Positions 42,971-52,063 of a stretch of 64,000 bases of DNA are shown in pieces. Made by a program: the position numbers and the translations under genes. The stretch's first letter is position 1, and every line of letters begins with the position of its first letter. Source of the stretch: Tolypothrix tenuis PCC 7101 (lineage in GTDB: Bacteria > Cyanobacteriota > Cyanobacteriia > Cyanobacteriales > Nostocaceae); contig NZ_AP018248.1 of the NCBI RefSeq assembly GCF_002368295.1, positions 1,088,477 through 1,152,476 of the forward strand. Direction: 5' to 3'. The notes beneath the pieces are model-generated. The model made no database searches, was not told the DNA's origin, and saw nothing but the letters and a program-made list of their open reading frames with translations.

Positions 42971-43009
42971 TACTTGGTAATGAGATTTTTCAGAATTTAA
43001 ATCAGATTT

Positions 43010-43714
43010 CTAGATGGGGAAAAGCTGCATTAACATAAATGCTAAAGCCGCGCTACCTAAAGGAACTGTGAGATTATCAATTCCAAGAAACGAAAAAGCT
43101 TCTAAAGCTGTAGCGACAACAGCCACTAGCAAAGATACTACCCAAGTTTGCCAGATATTACCTTGGCTAACCAGCAAAACTAAACTACTGACTATGTAAC
43201 TAGCAAAGGTCATTGTTAACGAGCCTTCCCAGCTTTTTTGTGACCCGAAAACTTTATACTTATGTTTACCAAAGCGCTGACCAATTAAAGCTGCGAATCC
43301 ATCACCCCATGTCATTACCAAAATTCCTAAAGCTGCGTATTGGGGTTGTTGCAAATACCAGAAGCAAGCAATTAAAATGCCGAAACTCACAGAGTAAAAA
43401 AATGTCCCTAAACTTTGACGACCGACACTATTAATACCGGGGAGAATTGGCAAACGATAAGACAATAAGGTAACTGCACTGGCTACAATTGAAGCTGTAA
43501 TACCAATACTTGCGGGAATATTTAACCACCACGCCAGTAAAATCACATTACCAGTGCCAATGTGAACTATCTTGCGGATGATTTCTGGTTCTTTATGGGC
43601 AAAGCGATTTACACCCCAAGCGATCGCTAAAATAAATAACACCCAAACTGCTGCGATCGCAATTTGTAGCCATAAAGGGGGAATTGACTCTAAACCAGGA
43701 ATTGTAATCACCAA
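43010..43714 (-). CDS. Phytol/dolichol-kinase-like CDP-alcohol kinase family membrane protein
   Basis: 234 residues, six or seven membrane helices. The motifs RKIVHIGTGN near residue 47, GDGFAALIGQRFGKHKYKVFG and KSWEGSLTMTFASY are typical of the polyprenol/phytol kinase family (VTE5, Sec59). In cyanobacteria a relative phosphorylates phytol released from chlorophyll for tocopherol synthesis; this assignment is by family. Its start is 57 bases from that of yidD, which is divergent. A terminator lies downstream at 42828-42865. Confidence 0.82.
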   Translation of the reverse strand: MVITIPGLESIPPLWLQIAIAAVWVLFILAIAWGVNRFAHKEPEIIRKIVHIGTGNVILLAWWLNIPASIGITASIVASAVTLLSYRLPILPGINSVGRQSLGTFFYSVSFGILIACFWYLQQPQYAALGILVMTWGDGFAALIGQRFGKHKYKVFGSQKSWEGSLTMTFASYIVSSLVLLVSQGNIWQTWVVSLLVAVVATALEAFSFLGIDNLTVPLGSAALAFMLMQLFPI

Positions 43715-43771
43715 AATGCTAGTAGAAAACTTGGCTCTTATTTACTACTTTATTAGATTTAGGTTATTGCG

Positions 43772-44008
43772 ATGAAACTATTATTGATTTGGCTGATTCG
43801 GGGCTACCGAATGTTTATTTCGCCGCTGTTTCCCCCAACTTGTCGGTTTCAGCCTACTTGTTCAATGTATACTATCGAAGCAATTGAAAAATTCGGTGCA
43901 TGGCGGGGTACTTGGATGGGTATTCGCCGGATTTTACGCTGTCATCCCTTCCATCCTGGTGGTTACGATCCAGTACCGGAAGTTGTAGAAAAAGTAACCG
44001 AAGATTAA
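43772..44008 (+). CDS. yidD: YidD, membrane protein insertion efficiency factor
   Basis: 78 residues, normal length. Contains LIRGYRMFISPLFPPTCRFQPTCSMYTIEAIEKFG and RRILRCHPFHPGGYDPVP in separate conserved blocks, with three conserved Cys. YidD assists YidC-dependent membrane insertion. It is followed after 43 bases by the dipeptidase gene, probably in the same transcript. Confidence 0.95.
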   Translation: MKLLLIWLIRGYRMFISPLFPPTCRFQPTCSMYTIEAIEKFGAWRGTWMGIRRILRCHPFHPGGYDPVPEVVEKVTED

Positions 44009-44051
44009 CAATTTTTACCGTATATATTTTGAGCCTCTAGCTGCTGCAACA

Positions 44052-44765
44052 ATGAGACCATATCACCAAATCCCGATTTTAGAATGTGGTGAACCTTTAA
44101 TACCGATTCCCTTAGAACTATTTGCTGTAGAATCTCCCCATCCTTATGAAAAACTGGGTGCGCCTTATGGAGAACATTCTCCATATTATTTGCGGCAAAG
44201 CGTCGTTGAATGTTTAATCCAAGCGCAGAATTATCTGCGATCGCTATATCCTAATTGGTACATCCAAATCTTTGATGCTTATCGCCCCGTTGCGGTGCAG
44301 CAGTTTATGGTAGATTACAGCTTTGCCGAAGCATTAAAGCAAAGAGAAATGATTGAGGCAGAATTATCGCCTAATCAACACCAAGAAATTTGGGAAGCTG
44401 TTTATCAAATTTGGGCTGCACCTAGCTTAGATGAAAAAACGCCACCGCCTCATAGTACAGGTGCAGCAGTAGATGTGACATTGGTAGATGATACCGGGAA
44501 AATTGTGGATATGGGTTCACCGATTGATGAATTGTCAGAGCGATCGCTTCCCGATTACTATGCCAATAATGAGTCGCCACAGGCAAAACAGTATCATACT
44601 CACCGTGAGTTATTGCGAGATGTGATGTTAAAAGCTGGATTTTGCCGCAATCCTAGAGAATGGTGGCATTTTTCTTATGGTGATCAAATGTGGGCTTGGT
44701 TAAGTAATCAATCTCATCCCCATAATTCTTTTACAGCCCGCTATGGGCGTTTTCACATAAATTAA
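44052..44765 (+). CDS. D-alanyl-D-alanine dipeptidase (M15D, VanX-type)
   Basis: 237 residues. Zinc-site motifs HSTGAAVDVTLVD (His and Asp) and EWWHFSYGDQ (catalytic Glu and His) plus FDAYRPVAVQQFM match the VanX/DdpX family, which hydrolyses D-Ala-D-Ala. There is no clear signal peptide, so it is probably cytosolic and used in peptidoglycan turnover. No vanA/vanH-like genes are nearby, so a resistance role is unlikely. Confidence 0.9.
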   Translation: MRPYHQIPILECGEPLIPIPLELFAVESPHPYEKLGAPYGEHSPYYLRQSVVECLIQAQNYLRSLYPNWYIQIFDAYRPVAVQQFMVDYSFAEALKQREMIEAELSPNQHQEIWEAVYQIWAAPSLDEKTPPPHSTGAAVDVTLVDDTGKIVDMGSPIDELSERSLPDYYANNESPQAKQYHTHRELLRDVMLKAGFCRNPREWWHFSYGDQMWAWLSNQSHPHNSFTARYGRFHIN

Positions 44766-44942
44766 TTTATTGTAATTAGTCTCAATTAATCTTCAATAAA
44801 TCTAGTATTTCCCAGCAGTTAGATACTGATTAAATCTGTCCATCCTAGGCAGATATTAAATATTTTGAGGTTGATTAAGGGAAAAATTATTATAAATAAT
44901 GTAGGAAACTCAATATCATATCTATCCTACTCAGGAGGTTGC

Positions 44943-45392
44943 TTGGCAAAGCGTTCTGCTGGATTGGTAACAATTGTTTGTTACAAAGCATTTGTAGCTT
45001 CACTTTTAATGGTTACTTCTATAGCTTTATTATTGGCCTTAAAAAATCATCAATATCTAGAAGAATTTTCCGATAATTACGTATTAGAAGGTAAATCAAG
45101 CATTATTAATTGGCTTGTGGAAAAAATTCTAAATTATAATCGTAAAACCCTTGTATTTAGCGGTACTGCTTCAGGAATCTATGCTATTGTGACTGCCATT
45201 GAAGCTATTGGGTTATGGTATGAAAAACGTTGGGCACATATTTTAGTGCTGATACTAGTCGGTATTAGTATACCGCCAGAAATATATGAATTAATTCGGG
45301 GATTATCTCCGATAAAATTAATTGTTTTAATAGTAAACTTAGGGGTATTTTGGTATTTATTAAAGAATTTCCCCAAGCATAAACATTCGTAG
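44943..45392 (+). CDS. DUF2127 family membrane protein
   Basis: About 149 residues with four hydrophobic helices, beginning LAKRSAGLVTIVCYKAFVAS and ending WYLLKNFPKHKHS; IYAIVTAIEAIGLWYEKRWAH is the family core. Function unknown. I choose TTG 44943 because GGAGG lies four bases upstream and family similarity begins there; the frame is open to TTG 44865, giving 26 unsupported residues. A GATGCGTTA palindrome follows the stop codon immediately. Confidence 0.78.
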   Translation: MAKRSAGLVTIVCYKAFVASLLMVTSIALLLALKNHQYLEEFSDNYVLEGKSSIINWLVEKILNYNRKTLVFSGTASGIYAIVTAIEAIGLWYEKRWAHILVLILVGISIPPEIYELIRGLSPIKLIVLIVNLGVFWYLLKNFPKHKHS

Positions 45393-45419
45393 GATGCGTT
45401 AGCGATCGCGTAACGCATC
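45393..45419. repeat. GATGCGTTA palindromic repeat, copy 3
   Basis: GATGCGTTA and TAACGCATC around GCGATCGCG. In reverse complement, 39 of 40 bases match the copy at 31431-31457, including the flank TTTGTTGCT. Confidence 0.9.
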
Positions 45420-45516
45420 AGCAACAAAGCTAAATCATTAGCAAAAAATTAAATTCCCAACTTCTCAAAGAAGTCGGGAATCTGGACATCATGCATTTTC
45501 ACAAATTATCCCTAGC

Positions 45517-45990
45517 CTACGCATCTTCAGGATTTAGATGTTTTAACTCATCAGTAGTGTATGTGCCGATAGGACTCCAAACTAGATAAGGAATGAGTAA
45601 AAGCGCTGCCATCCACGAAATTGGTAAAACGCAAATTGTCAGAATCACACTTAAAATCAGACCACTTAGCCCCAAACTTTCCCCGATGTTGAGGCTATGA
45701 AATCTCAACATTACAGGAATATAGGCAACGGTAATAATTTCTAGTAATAGGTACAAACCCATGATTATCCAGGTAATTAAACTACCAGGATTTTTTTGCC
45801 AAACAATATTTGCGGAAGCTGCACCACAAATAAAAATCGTTGTCCAAATAAATGGAATAAGTGGTTCAAAAACTAGCCAGCGAGGGCGACTTAACAGCGC
45901 GAACCATTTAACATCACGGGGTGTGATGAAGAAACTACCGAGTGCAATCAAGAATGTGACAGCACCAATCACCATCCAAGATTCAATCAT
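45517..45990 (-). CDS. TspO/MBR family protein, copy 1
   Basis: About 157 residues, five membrane helices, with FITPRDVKWFALLSRPRW, PFIWTTIFICGAASA and PYLVWSPIGTYTT, the positions of the conserved family motifs. TspO/MBR proteins bind tetrapyrroles and cholesterol-like ligands; in cyanobacteria one homologue is linked to stress and tetrapyrrole metabolism. Start ATG 45990 is preferred to GTG 45999. A closely related gene lies directly upstream on the same strand (46217-46690), a tandem duplication. Confidence 0.82.
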   Translation of the reverse strand: MIESWMVIGAVTFLIALGSFFITPRDVKWFALLSRPRWLVFEPLIPFIWTTIFICGAASANIVWQKNPGSLITWIIMGLYLLLEIITVAYIPVMLRFHSLNIGESLGLSGLILSVILTICVLPISWMAALLLIPYLVWSPIGTYTTDELKHLNPEDA

Positions 45991-46216
45991 GGTGTTCACC
46001 TTTGCCTGTACATTTTGTTAAGCCATACAATGCAAGTGTGGCAATTACAGGCATGAGTTAAATCAGTCGCGGGTGGGATCTGGATATTGATTTAGGGTCT
46101 TCCTGAAAATAAATTATCCAATTTACTCAGATAATATTTTTCTTTCTCCCCCTGCTCCCTGCTCCCTGCTCCCCTGCCTACTCAGCGACGGTATATTTTT
46201 TTAGCTTGGAAGTCTC

Positions 46217-46690
46217 TTATGCTTCTTGAGGATTGAGGTGAAGCATCTGCCAAGTGGTATATGTCCCGATGGGACTCCAAAGCAAATAAGGAACTAATAA
46301 AAGTGCAGCCCAATTAGAAGTAGTTAAAACTGCAAGTGCTAATAGTAAACCAATAATAAAGCCTGTACCGCCTAAAATCGTACCAACTTTAAGGCTACGC
46401 AGGCGGAACATTACAGGTGTGTAAGCAATAGTTACAATCTCTAAAAGTAGATATATACCCATCAATAACCAAGTATTGTTAGTTCCTGGGTTTCTTTCCC
46501 ACACAATGTAAGCAGACCAAGCACCACAAATAAAAATTACAGTCCAAATAATTGGAATTGCTGCCTCAAAAGTTAGCCATCGAGGTCTTTGCAATCGCTG
46601 GAACCACTTGCGATCGCTTGGCGTAATGAAGTTAGCGCCTAAAGCGACTACAAAAGCTACAGCCCCTATCACCATCCAAGATTTAATCAT
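46217..46690 (-). CDS. TspO/MBR family protein, copy 2
   Basis: 157 residues, co-linear with the gene at 45517-45990 and more than half identical by eye (MIxSWMVIGAV at the start, LLLEI, PVM, WSPIGTYTT, LNPxxA at the end). It has the membrane topology and RPRWLTFE/PYLLWSPIGTYTT motifs of the TspO/MBR family. The 226-base gap between the copies holds heptamer-type C-rich sequence, so each may have its own promoter. Confidence 0.84.
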   Translation of the reverse strand: MIKSWMVIGAVAFVVALGANFITPSDRKWFQRLQRPRWLTFEAAIPIIWTVIFICGAWSAYIVWERNPGTNNTWLLMGIYLLLEIVTIAYTPVMFRLRSLKVGTILGGTGFIIGLLLALAVLTTSNWAALLLVPYLLWSPIGTYTTWQMLHLNPQEA

Positions 46691-46895
46691 GCCGCCCTAT
46701 CCTTTGCGATCGCTAGCAACTACTGAAATATCACTTATTCAAGTGCAATCATGGCAATTTAGCCCAGATTTCTCATCATCCCTGGGTTTGATTAAGTAGG
46801 TAGGTGCGATTAATCCGAATTATATAAAGTTTTGTAATGTTTATTGATGTAAATAATACCAATTAAAAATATAGCTGTGCGTCCCACTCATGTAT

Positions 46896-47061
46896 CAATA
46901 CGGTTCAGATTATTAGTGATTGATTTGTCAGTTGTGGAAACAGGTAGCAAAATTGGGGGATTCTCCCCCAAACCCCCGATTGGGTGACGGTTGCGTCCCC
47001 CAAACCCCCTCCAAAATTATTTGTTTTGTTGTCAATTTATTTTCTTAACTGAACTTTATTG
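46896..47061. mobile_element. Non-autonomous transposable element (MITE-like), copy 2, 166 bp
   Basis: Ends CAATACGGTTCAG and CTGAACTTTATTG are flanked by a perfect 10-bp direct repeat ACTCATGTAT (46886-46895 and 47062-47071). Internally similar to 35144-35281 (TTAGTGATTGATTTGTCA, the GGGGGATTCTCCCCC hairpin, TTGTTGTCAATTTATTTTC) with about 28 extra bases next to the hairpin. Confidence 0.92.
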
Positions 47062-47086
47062 ACTCATGTATTTGCTCTATTCTATT

Positions 47087-47225
47087 CAGGACTTACGCAA
47101 CTGGTACACAAATCTTCTGATTTAAGAGTCAAGAGTCAAGGGTCAAATATTCAGGTCTTTTTGACTCTTGACTTTTGACTTTTGACAGCCTAAACGAAAA
47201 AAATGTGACACTCGCGTAAGTCCTA
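47087..47225. mobile_element. Second inverted-repeat element, about 139 bp
   Basis: AGGACTTACGC (47088-47098) and GCGTAAGTCCT (47214-47224) are perfect 11-bp inverted ends. The interior has GTCAAGA heptamers in one orientation and TTGACTT heptamers in the other, so the whole could fold on itself. CTATT adjoins both ends and may be a target duplication. It begins 16 bases after the target repeat of the previous element. Confidence 0.7.
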
Positions 47226-47363
47226 CTATTTTTAAACTGGTGTAACATTAAGCGCATCTATTTGATTTTAGCAATGAGATTGGTTGCTAAATTATTCCGG
47301 ATATTGAATCATCCATCCCCAATCTCTAATACCAAATTGCAAAAAGAATGCGACAGATTGTAG

Positions 47364-47384
47364 GGGCACGGCATTGCCGTGCCC
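47364..47384. repeat. Perfect palindrome, 10-bp arms
   Basis: GGGCACGGCA and TGCCGTGCCC around a single T. Confidence 0.85.
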
Positions 47385-47586
47385 TCTAGAATATATTGCT
47401 GTATCGCCAACATTATTTGAATTGGTTTATTTAAAATTTCACAATTTGTTTTTACTAATAAGCAGATATAACAGCAGATTCACTTTCCTGGATTGATGAC
47501 CAGGAATTAGTTTTACTACCAGATTTTTGTAATTATTGTCGCCAAATTTTAGGAATATGCAATATAATTTTTTGCTAACTTCAGTT

Positions 47587-47634
47587 AGGCTGAGAGCCTT
47601 CTCCCTGAACTGTGTCGGCTGATACGATATCAGC
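47587..47634 (+). promoter_or_regulatory. Two adjacent hairpins in the kdp leader
   Basis: AGGCT-GAG-AGCCT at 47587-47599 and GCTGATA-CGA-TATCAGC at 47618-47634. The stretch between contains CTGAAC and TGTGTCGG. It superficially recalls a TPP riboswitch (CTGAGA) but lacks the conserved second half; no known riboswitch is recognised. Confidence 0.4.
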
Positions 47635-47743
47635 TAAAGTATGTGTAATAAAAATATCATCCTCCCTGATACGGAAGGATATATGTAAGTAGCAACATCA
47701 GAAAATGTATTGTATAAACAAATAGTACACAGGAGACAGATTA

Positions 47744-47764
47744 ATGAATAAAACTAAAATTTAA
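47744..47764 (+). CDS. Possible six-codon leader peptide upstream of kdpA
   Basis: ATG-AAT-AAA-ACT-AAA-ATT-TAA (MNKTKI) has an excellent ribosome site, AGGAG at 47731-47735, which kdpA itself lacks. It could be a regulatory leader or a chance occurrence. A second short frame, 47834-47902 (22 codons), begins at a repeated CAGATTAATGAAT. Confidence 0.2.
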   Translation: MNKTKI

Positions 47765-47928
47765 GTATTCTTGGCAGAAACTTCAAGAAGTATCTGGAAA
47801 ATAGAAAGTTATCCAAATACGTAATCCAGATTAATGAATCGAGTTTATATGAGATATTGTCAGGCAGTTGATGTATTAGTTGGCATGAGTAACTGTCTAT
47901 AACTTAAATTTAATTGAGTACAAAATAC

Positions 47929-49629
47929 ATGGGACAAGGTTTTTTACAAATTGGGTTAACACTATGTATTGTGATAGCAATTACATCAGTGTTCGGAAGA
48001 TACATAGCACGTGTCTTCATGGGAGAAAGAACCCTGCTTGATTCCTTCATGAATCCCATAGAACGAAGCATCTTCGTCCTAACGGGTGTAAAACCGAAAG
48101 ATAGTATGACAGGTGGGCAATATGCCAGGGCTGTAGTATACAGTAACCTCGTCATGGGCATTGTAGTGTATTTATTAATATTTTTTCAGAGATTTTTACC
48201 CTGGAATCCCAATGGCTTTGGTGCGCCGACTTGGGATACACTACTGCACACTACAGTTTCTTTTGTCACGAATACCGACCAGCAACACTACGCAGGTGAG
48301 ACGACCTTAAGCTATTTTAGTCAGGTAGCAGCTTTGGGGTTTTTGATGTTCACCTCCGCGGCTACCGGGTTGGCGGTAGGAATTGCCTTTATTCGCGGAC
48401 TCACAGGTAGGAAATTAGGGAATTTTTATATTGACCTTACCCGTGCCATTACCCGCATCTTACTACCAATATCAATAGTGGGTGCGATCGCACTCCTCAT
48501 CTCAGGTGTACCGCAAACATTAGGCGCACCTGTAGTAGTGAGAACCTTGGAAGGAGGTACACAGTATATTGCTAGAGGCCCAGTTGCATCTTTCGAGATG
48601 ATTAAAATGCTGGGTGAAAACGGTGGTGGCTTTTTTGGTGTGAACTCTGCCCATCCCTTTGAAAATCCTAATGGCGCTTCTAATTTAATAGAACTCGTGG
48701 CCATGATTTCTATCCCAGCTGCTTTAATTTACACCTATGGGGTGTTTGCCAATAACCTCAAACAAGCTTGGCTGCTGTTTTGGATGGTGTTTGTAATTTT
48801 CGTTGTCTTAGTAGGAATCACATCCACCGCCGAACTACAGGGAAATCCCTTGATTAATGGCACTCTGGGATTAGAATTTCCCAATTTAGAAGGTAAAGAA
48901 CAACGGTTTGGTTGGGCACAAACAGCGCTATGGGCAGTCATGACTACCGCCACCATGTCTGGTGCTGTCAACGGAATGCATGATTCCTTAATGCCCCAAG
49001 GAATATTTTCAACTTTATTTAACTTATTTCTTCAAATTATTTGGGGTGGTCAAGGTACTGGAATAGCTTATCTATTAATTTACGTAATTCTTACCGTCTT
49101 TCTCACTGGCTTAATGGTAGGGCGTACCCCAGAATTTTTAGGACGCAAAATCGAAAAACGGGAAATTGTGCTCGCCAGTATAGTATTACTGATACATCCG
49201 ATTGCCGTATTAATCCCCAGTGCGATCGCCTTAGCCTACCCCATTTCCTTCGCTGGAATTACCAACCCTGGCTTTCACGGCATTTCCCAAGTAGTTTATG
49301 AATATGCCTCAGCCGCAGCTAACAATGGTTCCGGGTTGGCAGGGTTAGCTACTACTCAACCTGCACCTACAGCTTTGTGGTGGAATTTGAGTTGCTTATT
49401 TCCGCTTTTAGCAGGACGCTACATACCAATTATTGCCATATTGTTACTAGCTGATAGTATGTCTCGTAAGAAACCAGTACCAGAAACCCCTGGTACTCTC
49501 AGAACCGATTCTCTGCTATTTACTTGTGTCACAGCTGGCGTAAGTATCATTCTAGGCGTACTTACCTTTTTCCCCGTTTTAGCCTTAGGCCCCATAGCCG
49601 AAGGTATTAAATTATCTTCTGGCAGTTAG
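47929..49629 (+). CDS. kdpA: K+-transporting ATPase, potassium-binding subunit KdpA
   Basis: 566 residues, about ten to twelve membrane helices. The selectivity-filter regions FVTNTDQQHYAGET and ENGGGFFGVNSAHPFENP are clear. KdpA forms the K+ channel-like path of the high-affinity Kdp pump. I start at ATG 47929 (MGQGFLQIGLTL); TTG 47914 is an alternative. No strong ribosome site precedes it. kdpB follows after 92 bases of C/T-rich repeat sequence. Confidence 0.96.
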   Translation: MGQGFLQIGLTLCIVIAITSVFGRYIARVFMGERTLLDSFMNPIERSIFVLTGVKPKDSMTGGQYARAVVYSNLVMGIVVYLLIFFQRFLPWNPNGFGAPTWDTLLHTTVSFVTNTDQQHYAGETTLSYFSQVAALGFLMFTSAATGLAVGIAFIRGLTGRKLGNFYIDLTRAITRILLPISIVGAIALLISGVPQTLGAPVVVRTLEGGTQYIARGPVASFEMIKMLGENGGGFFGVNSAHPFENPNGASNLIELVAMISIPAALIYTYGVFANNLKQAWLLFWMVFVIFVVLVGITSTAELQGNPLINGTLGLEFPNLEGKEQRFGWAQTALWAVMTTATMSGAVNGMHDSLMPQGIFSTLFNLFLQIIWGGQGTGIAYLLIYVILTVFLTGLMVGRTPEFLGRKIEKREIVLASIVLLIHPIAVLIPSAIALAYPISFAGITNPGFHGISQVVYEYASAAANNGSGLAGLATTQPAPTALWWNLSCLFPLLAGRYIPIIAILLLADSMSRKKPVPETPGTLRTDSLLFTCVTAGVSIILGVLTFFPVLALGPIAEGIKLSSGS

Positions 49630-49721
49630 ATATACAAGGAAAACAATATAAAAAATCTCCCTCATCCCCCTCATCTTCCTCATCTCCCCCTACCTCCCAT
49701 CACCCTCACTCACTAAAATCT

Positions 49722-51827
49722 ATGAATCAAGCTGCAGCTACCTCCAAAGCTAGACCCCCACGTTCTCGTTCAGGCGATCGCCGTCAACCACGCAAAAAGA
49801 CTAAAATCAGTGCTACAGGCATCTACTTGCGAGCCATTAAAGATGCTTTTGTCAAGCTCAATCCGCAACACGCCATCAAAAACCCAGTAATGTTTTTGGT
49901 GTGGGTTGGGACGCTCATTACTTTAGCGGTGACAATTGAGCCCAGCCTGTTTGGCCCAGTTCAGCAGAATAATCCGCAACTCTTCAACGGCATCTTAACT
50001 GGGATTTTGTTTTTCACAGTCTGGTTTGCCAATTTTGCGGAAGCTGTAGCCGAAGGAAGAGGTAAAGCCCAAGCCGATGCTTTGCGATCGACAAAATTAG
50101 AAACAACTGCCAAAAAACTCGCCACCGATGGCACTATTACTGAAGTCCCATCCAGCAGCCTCAAACAGGGTGATACCGTCTACGTAGTAGCAGGTGATTT
50201 CATTCCCGCCGATGGGGAAGTGATTATGGGTGTGGCTTCTGTAGATGAATCGGCAATTACTGGAGAATCTGCACCAGTACTGAAAGAATCTGGCTCGGAT
50301 GTTGCTAGTTCGGTGACTGGTGGTACGCGGATTATCTCTGATGAATTAATCATCCGTATTACAGCCGAATCAGGCAAAGGATTCATCGACCGGATGATTG
50401 CCTTGGTGGAAGGGGCAGAACGCAGCAAAACACCCAATGAAATTGCCTTGACTGTATTATTGGCAGTTCTCAGTTTAGTGTTTTTATTTGTAGTCGTCAC
50501 TCTGCCTGCATTTGCTTACACCGTTAAAAATCCAGTCAGCATCCCAGTTTTAATTGCCTTATTAGTTGCACTGATCCCCACCACTATTGGCGGATTGCTA
50601 AGTGCCATTGGCATCGCCGGTATGGATCGAGTCGCCCAATTTAACGTTATTGCCACATCAGGTAAAGCTGTCGAAGCCTGCGGAGATGTTAATACCTTAG
50701 TTCTCGATAAAACAGGGACAATTACCCTTGGTAACCGCTTGGCAGAAGAATTTATCCCGATTAACGGTCATACACTTGAAGACATCGCCAATGTTGCTTG
50801 GGTAGCTAGCGTATTTGATGATACGCCTGAAGGGAAATCAATTGTGCGACTAGCAGAAAAATTAGGCGCAAGGGTAGATTTTGACTACAATCAGGCACAA
50901 GCAGTAGAATTTTCTGCCAAAACCCGCATGAGTGGCACCAACTTACCTGGTGGGAGAGAGGTACGTAAGGGAGCAGTGGGAGCAATTAAAGGGTTTGTAC
51001 GTTCCCGTAATGGCCGCGAAACCCCAGAACTTGATGCGGCTTACGAGCGAGTTTCTCAGCAGGGCGGCACACCTTTAGCTGTGTGCTTAGACCATGAAAT
51101 CTACGGCGTGATTTATCTTAAAGATATTGTCAAACCTGGCATTCGCGAACGCTTTGACCAGTTACGCCGTATGGGAGTACGTACCATTATGCTGACTGGA
51201 GACAACCATATGACTGCGGCGGTGATTGCCAAAGAAGCTGGCGTTGATGATTTCATTGCCGAAGCCACTCCCGAAGATAAAATTACTGTCATTAAACAGG
51301 AACAGGCGAAAGGCAAACTAGTCGCCATGACCGGAGATGGTACCAATGATGCCCCAGCCCTAGCACAAGCTAATGTGGGATTAGCCATGAATACGGGGAC
51401 TCAGGCGGCAAAAGAAGCAGCAAACATGGTGGATTTAGACTCAGACCCCACAAAATTGATTGATATCGTCAGTGTTGGTAAACAATTGCTCATTACCCGT
51501 GGAGCGTTGACAACATTTTCCTTAGCTAATGATATTGCTAAATACTTTGCAATTATTCCCATAATCTTTGCCTCTGCTAATTTGCAAAGCCTAAATATTA
51601 TGAAGTTGACTAGTACTAATTCAGCAGTATTATCGGCATTAATTTATAACGCTTTAATTATTCCTGCCTTAATTCCTTTAGCGTTAAAGGGCGTAAATTT
51701 CCGACCCTTAACAGCTAATCAACTACTGCAACGCAATATTTTGATTTATGGTTTAGGTGGAATAATTACACCATTTATCGCCATTAAATTAATCGATATT
51801 CTAATTACACTAGCAGGGTTAACTTAG
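49722..51827 (+). CDS. kdpB: K+-transporting ATPase, ATP-binding subunit KdpB
   Basis: 701 residues. P-type ATPase signatures: ITGESAP (actuator), phosphorylated Asp329 in LDKTGTITLGN, MLTGDNHMTA and MTGDGTNDAPAL. A basic N-terminus (RPPRSRSGDRRQPRKKTK) precedes the first helix and makes the protein slightly longer than the E. coli form. KdpB hydrolyses ATP and couples it to K+ movement through KdpA. Confidence 0.97.
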   Translation: MNQAAATSKARPPRSRSGDRRQPRKKTKISATGIYLRAIKDAFVKLNPQHAIKNPVMFLVWVGTLITLAVTIEPSLFGPVQQNNPQLFNGILTGILFFTVWFANFAEAVAEGRGKAQADALRSTKLETTAKKLATDGTITEVPSSSLKQGDTVYVVAGDFIPADGEVIMGVASVDESAITGESAPVLKESGSDVASSVTGGTRIISDELIIRITAESGKGFIDRMIALVEGAERSKTPNEIALTVLLAVLSLVFLFVVVTLPAFAYTVKNPVSIPVLIALLVALIPTTIGGLLSAIGIAGMDRVAQFNVIATSGKAVEACGDVNTLVLDKTGTITLGNRLAEEFIPINGHTLEDIANVAWVASVFDDTPEGKSIVRLAEKLGARVDFDYNQAQAVEFSAKTRMSGTNLPGGREVRKGAVGAIKGFVRSRNGRETPELDAAYERVSQQGGTPLAVCLDHEIYGVIYLKDIVKPGIRERFDQLRRMGVRTIMLTGDNHMTAAVIAKEAGVDDFIAEATPEDKITVIKQEQAKGKLVAMTGDGTNDAPALAQANVGLAMNTGTQAAKEAANMVDLDSDPTKLIDIVSVGKQLLITRGALTTFSLANDIAKYFAIIPIIFASANLQSLNIMKLTSTNSAVLSALIYNALIIPALIPLALKGVNFRPLTANQLLQRNILIYGLGGIITPFIAIKLIDILITLAGLT

Positions 51828-52063
51828 TACACAGTATTTCATTAACTCATAACCAAGTTTTGAGGAAATACTCTGCGTTACTTTGCGGGAATCTCCGCGT
51901 TACTCTGCGTTTAATTAAATTATTTACTATTTAAAAGTAAATACTAAGACAACTTTGCAGAAATAATCCGACAGATGGATTGACATAACTCTTATATAAA
52001 GAGTAATTCCTAATCCAAAATCTAAAATCCAAAATGGTATAAGGGTGCAAAAAATCAAGCAAA

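Larger units (their letters stand above)
42613..43009. other. 397-bp gap with a bidirectional terminator and repeat
   Basis: Contains a hairpin terminator at 42828-42865, a possible plus-strand small RNA before it, and a GATGCGTTA palindrome at 42942-42970. Confidence 0.6.
46691..47928. other. 1.2-kb gap upstream of kdpA
   Basis: No conserved gene. In order: mobile element copy 2 (46896-47061), a second inverted-repeat element (47088-47224), a perfect 21-bp palindrome (47364-47384), then a structured stretch from about 47560 with hairpins and two very short open frames leading to kdpA. It is the densest accumulation of repeat DNA in the window. Confidence 0.7.

Noticed and set aside
47581..47640. 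TPP riboswitch upstream of kdpA (GGCTGAGA)
   Set aside because: The second conserved half is missing and the downstream gene has no thiamine link. A c-di-AMP (ydaO) motif was also sought and not seen.
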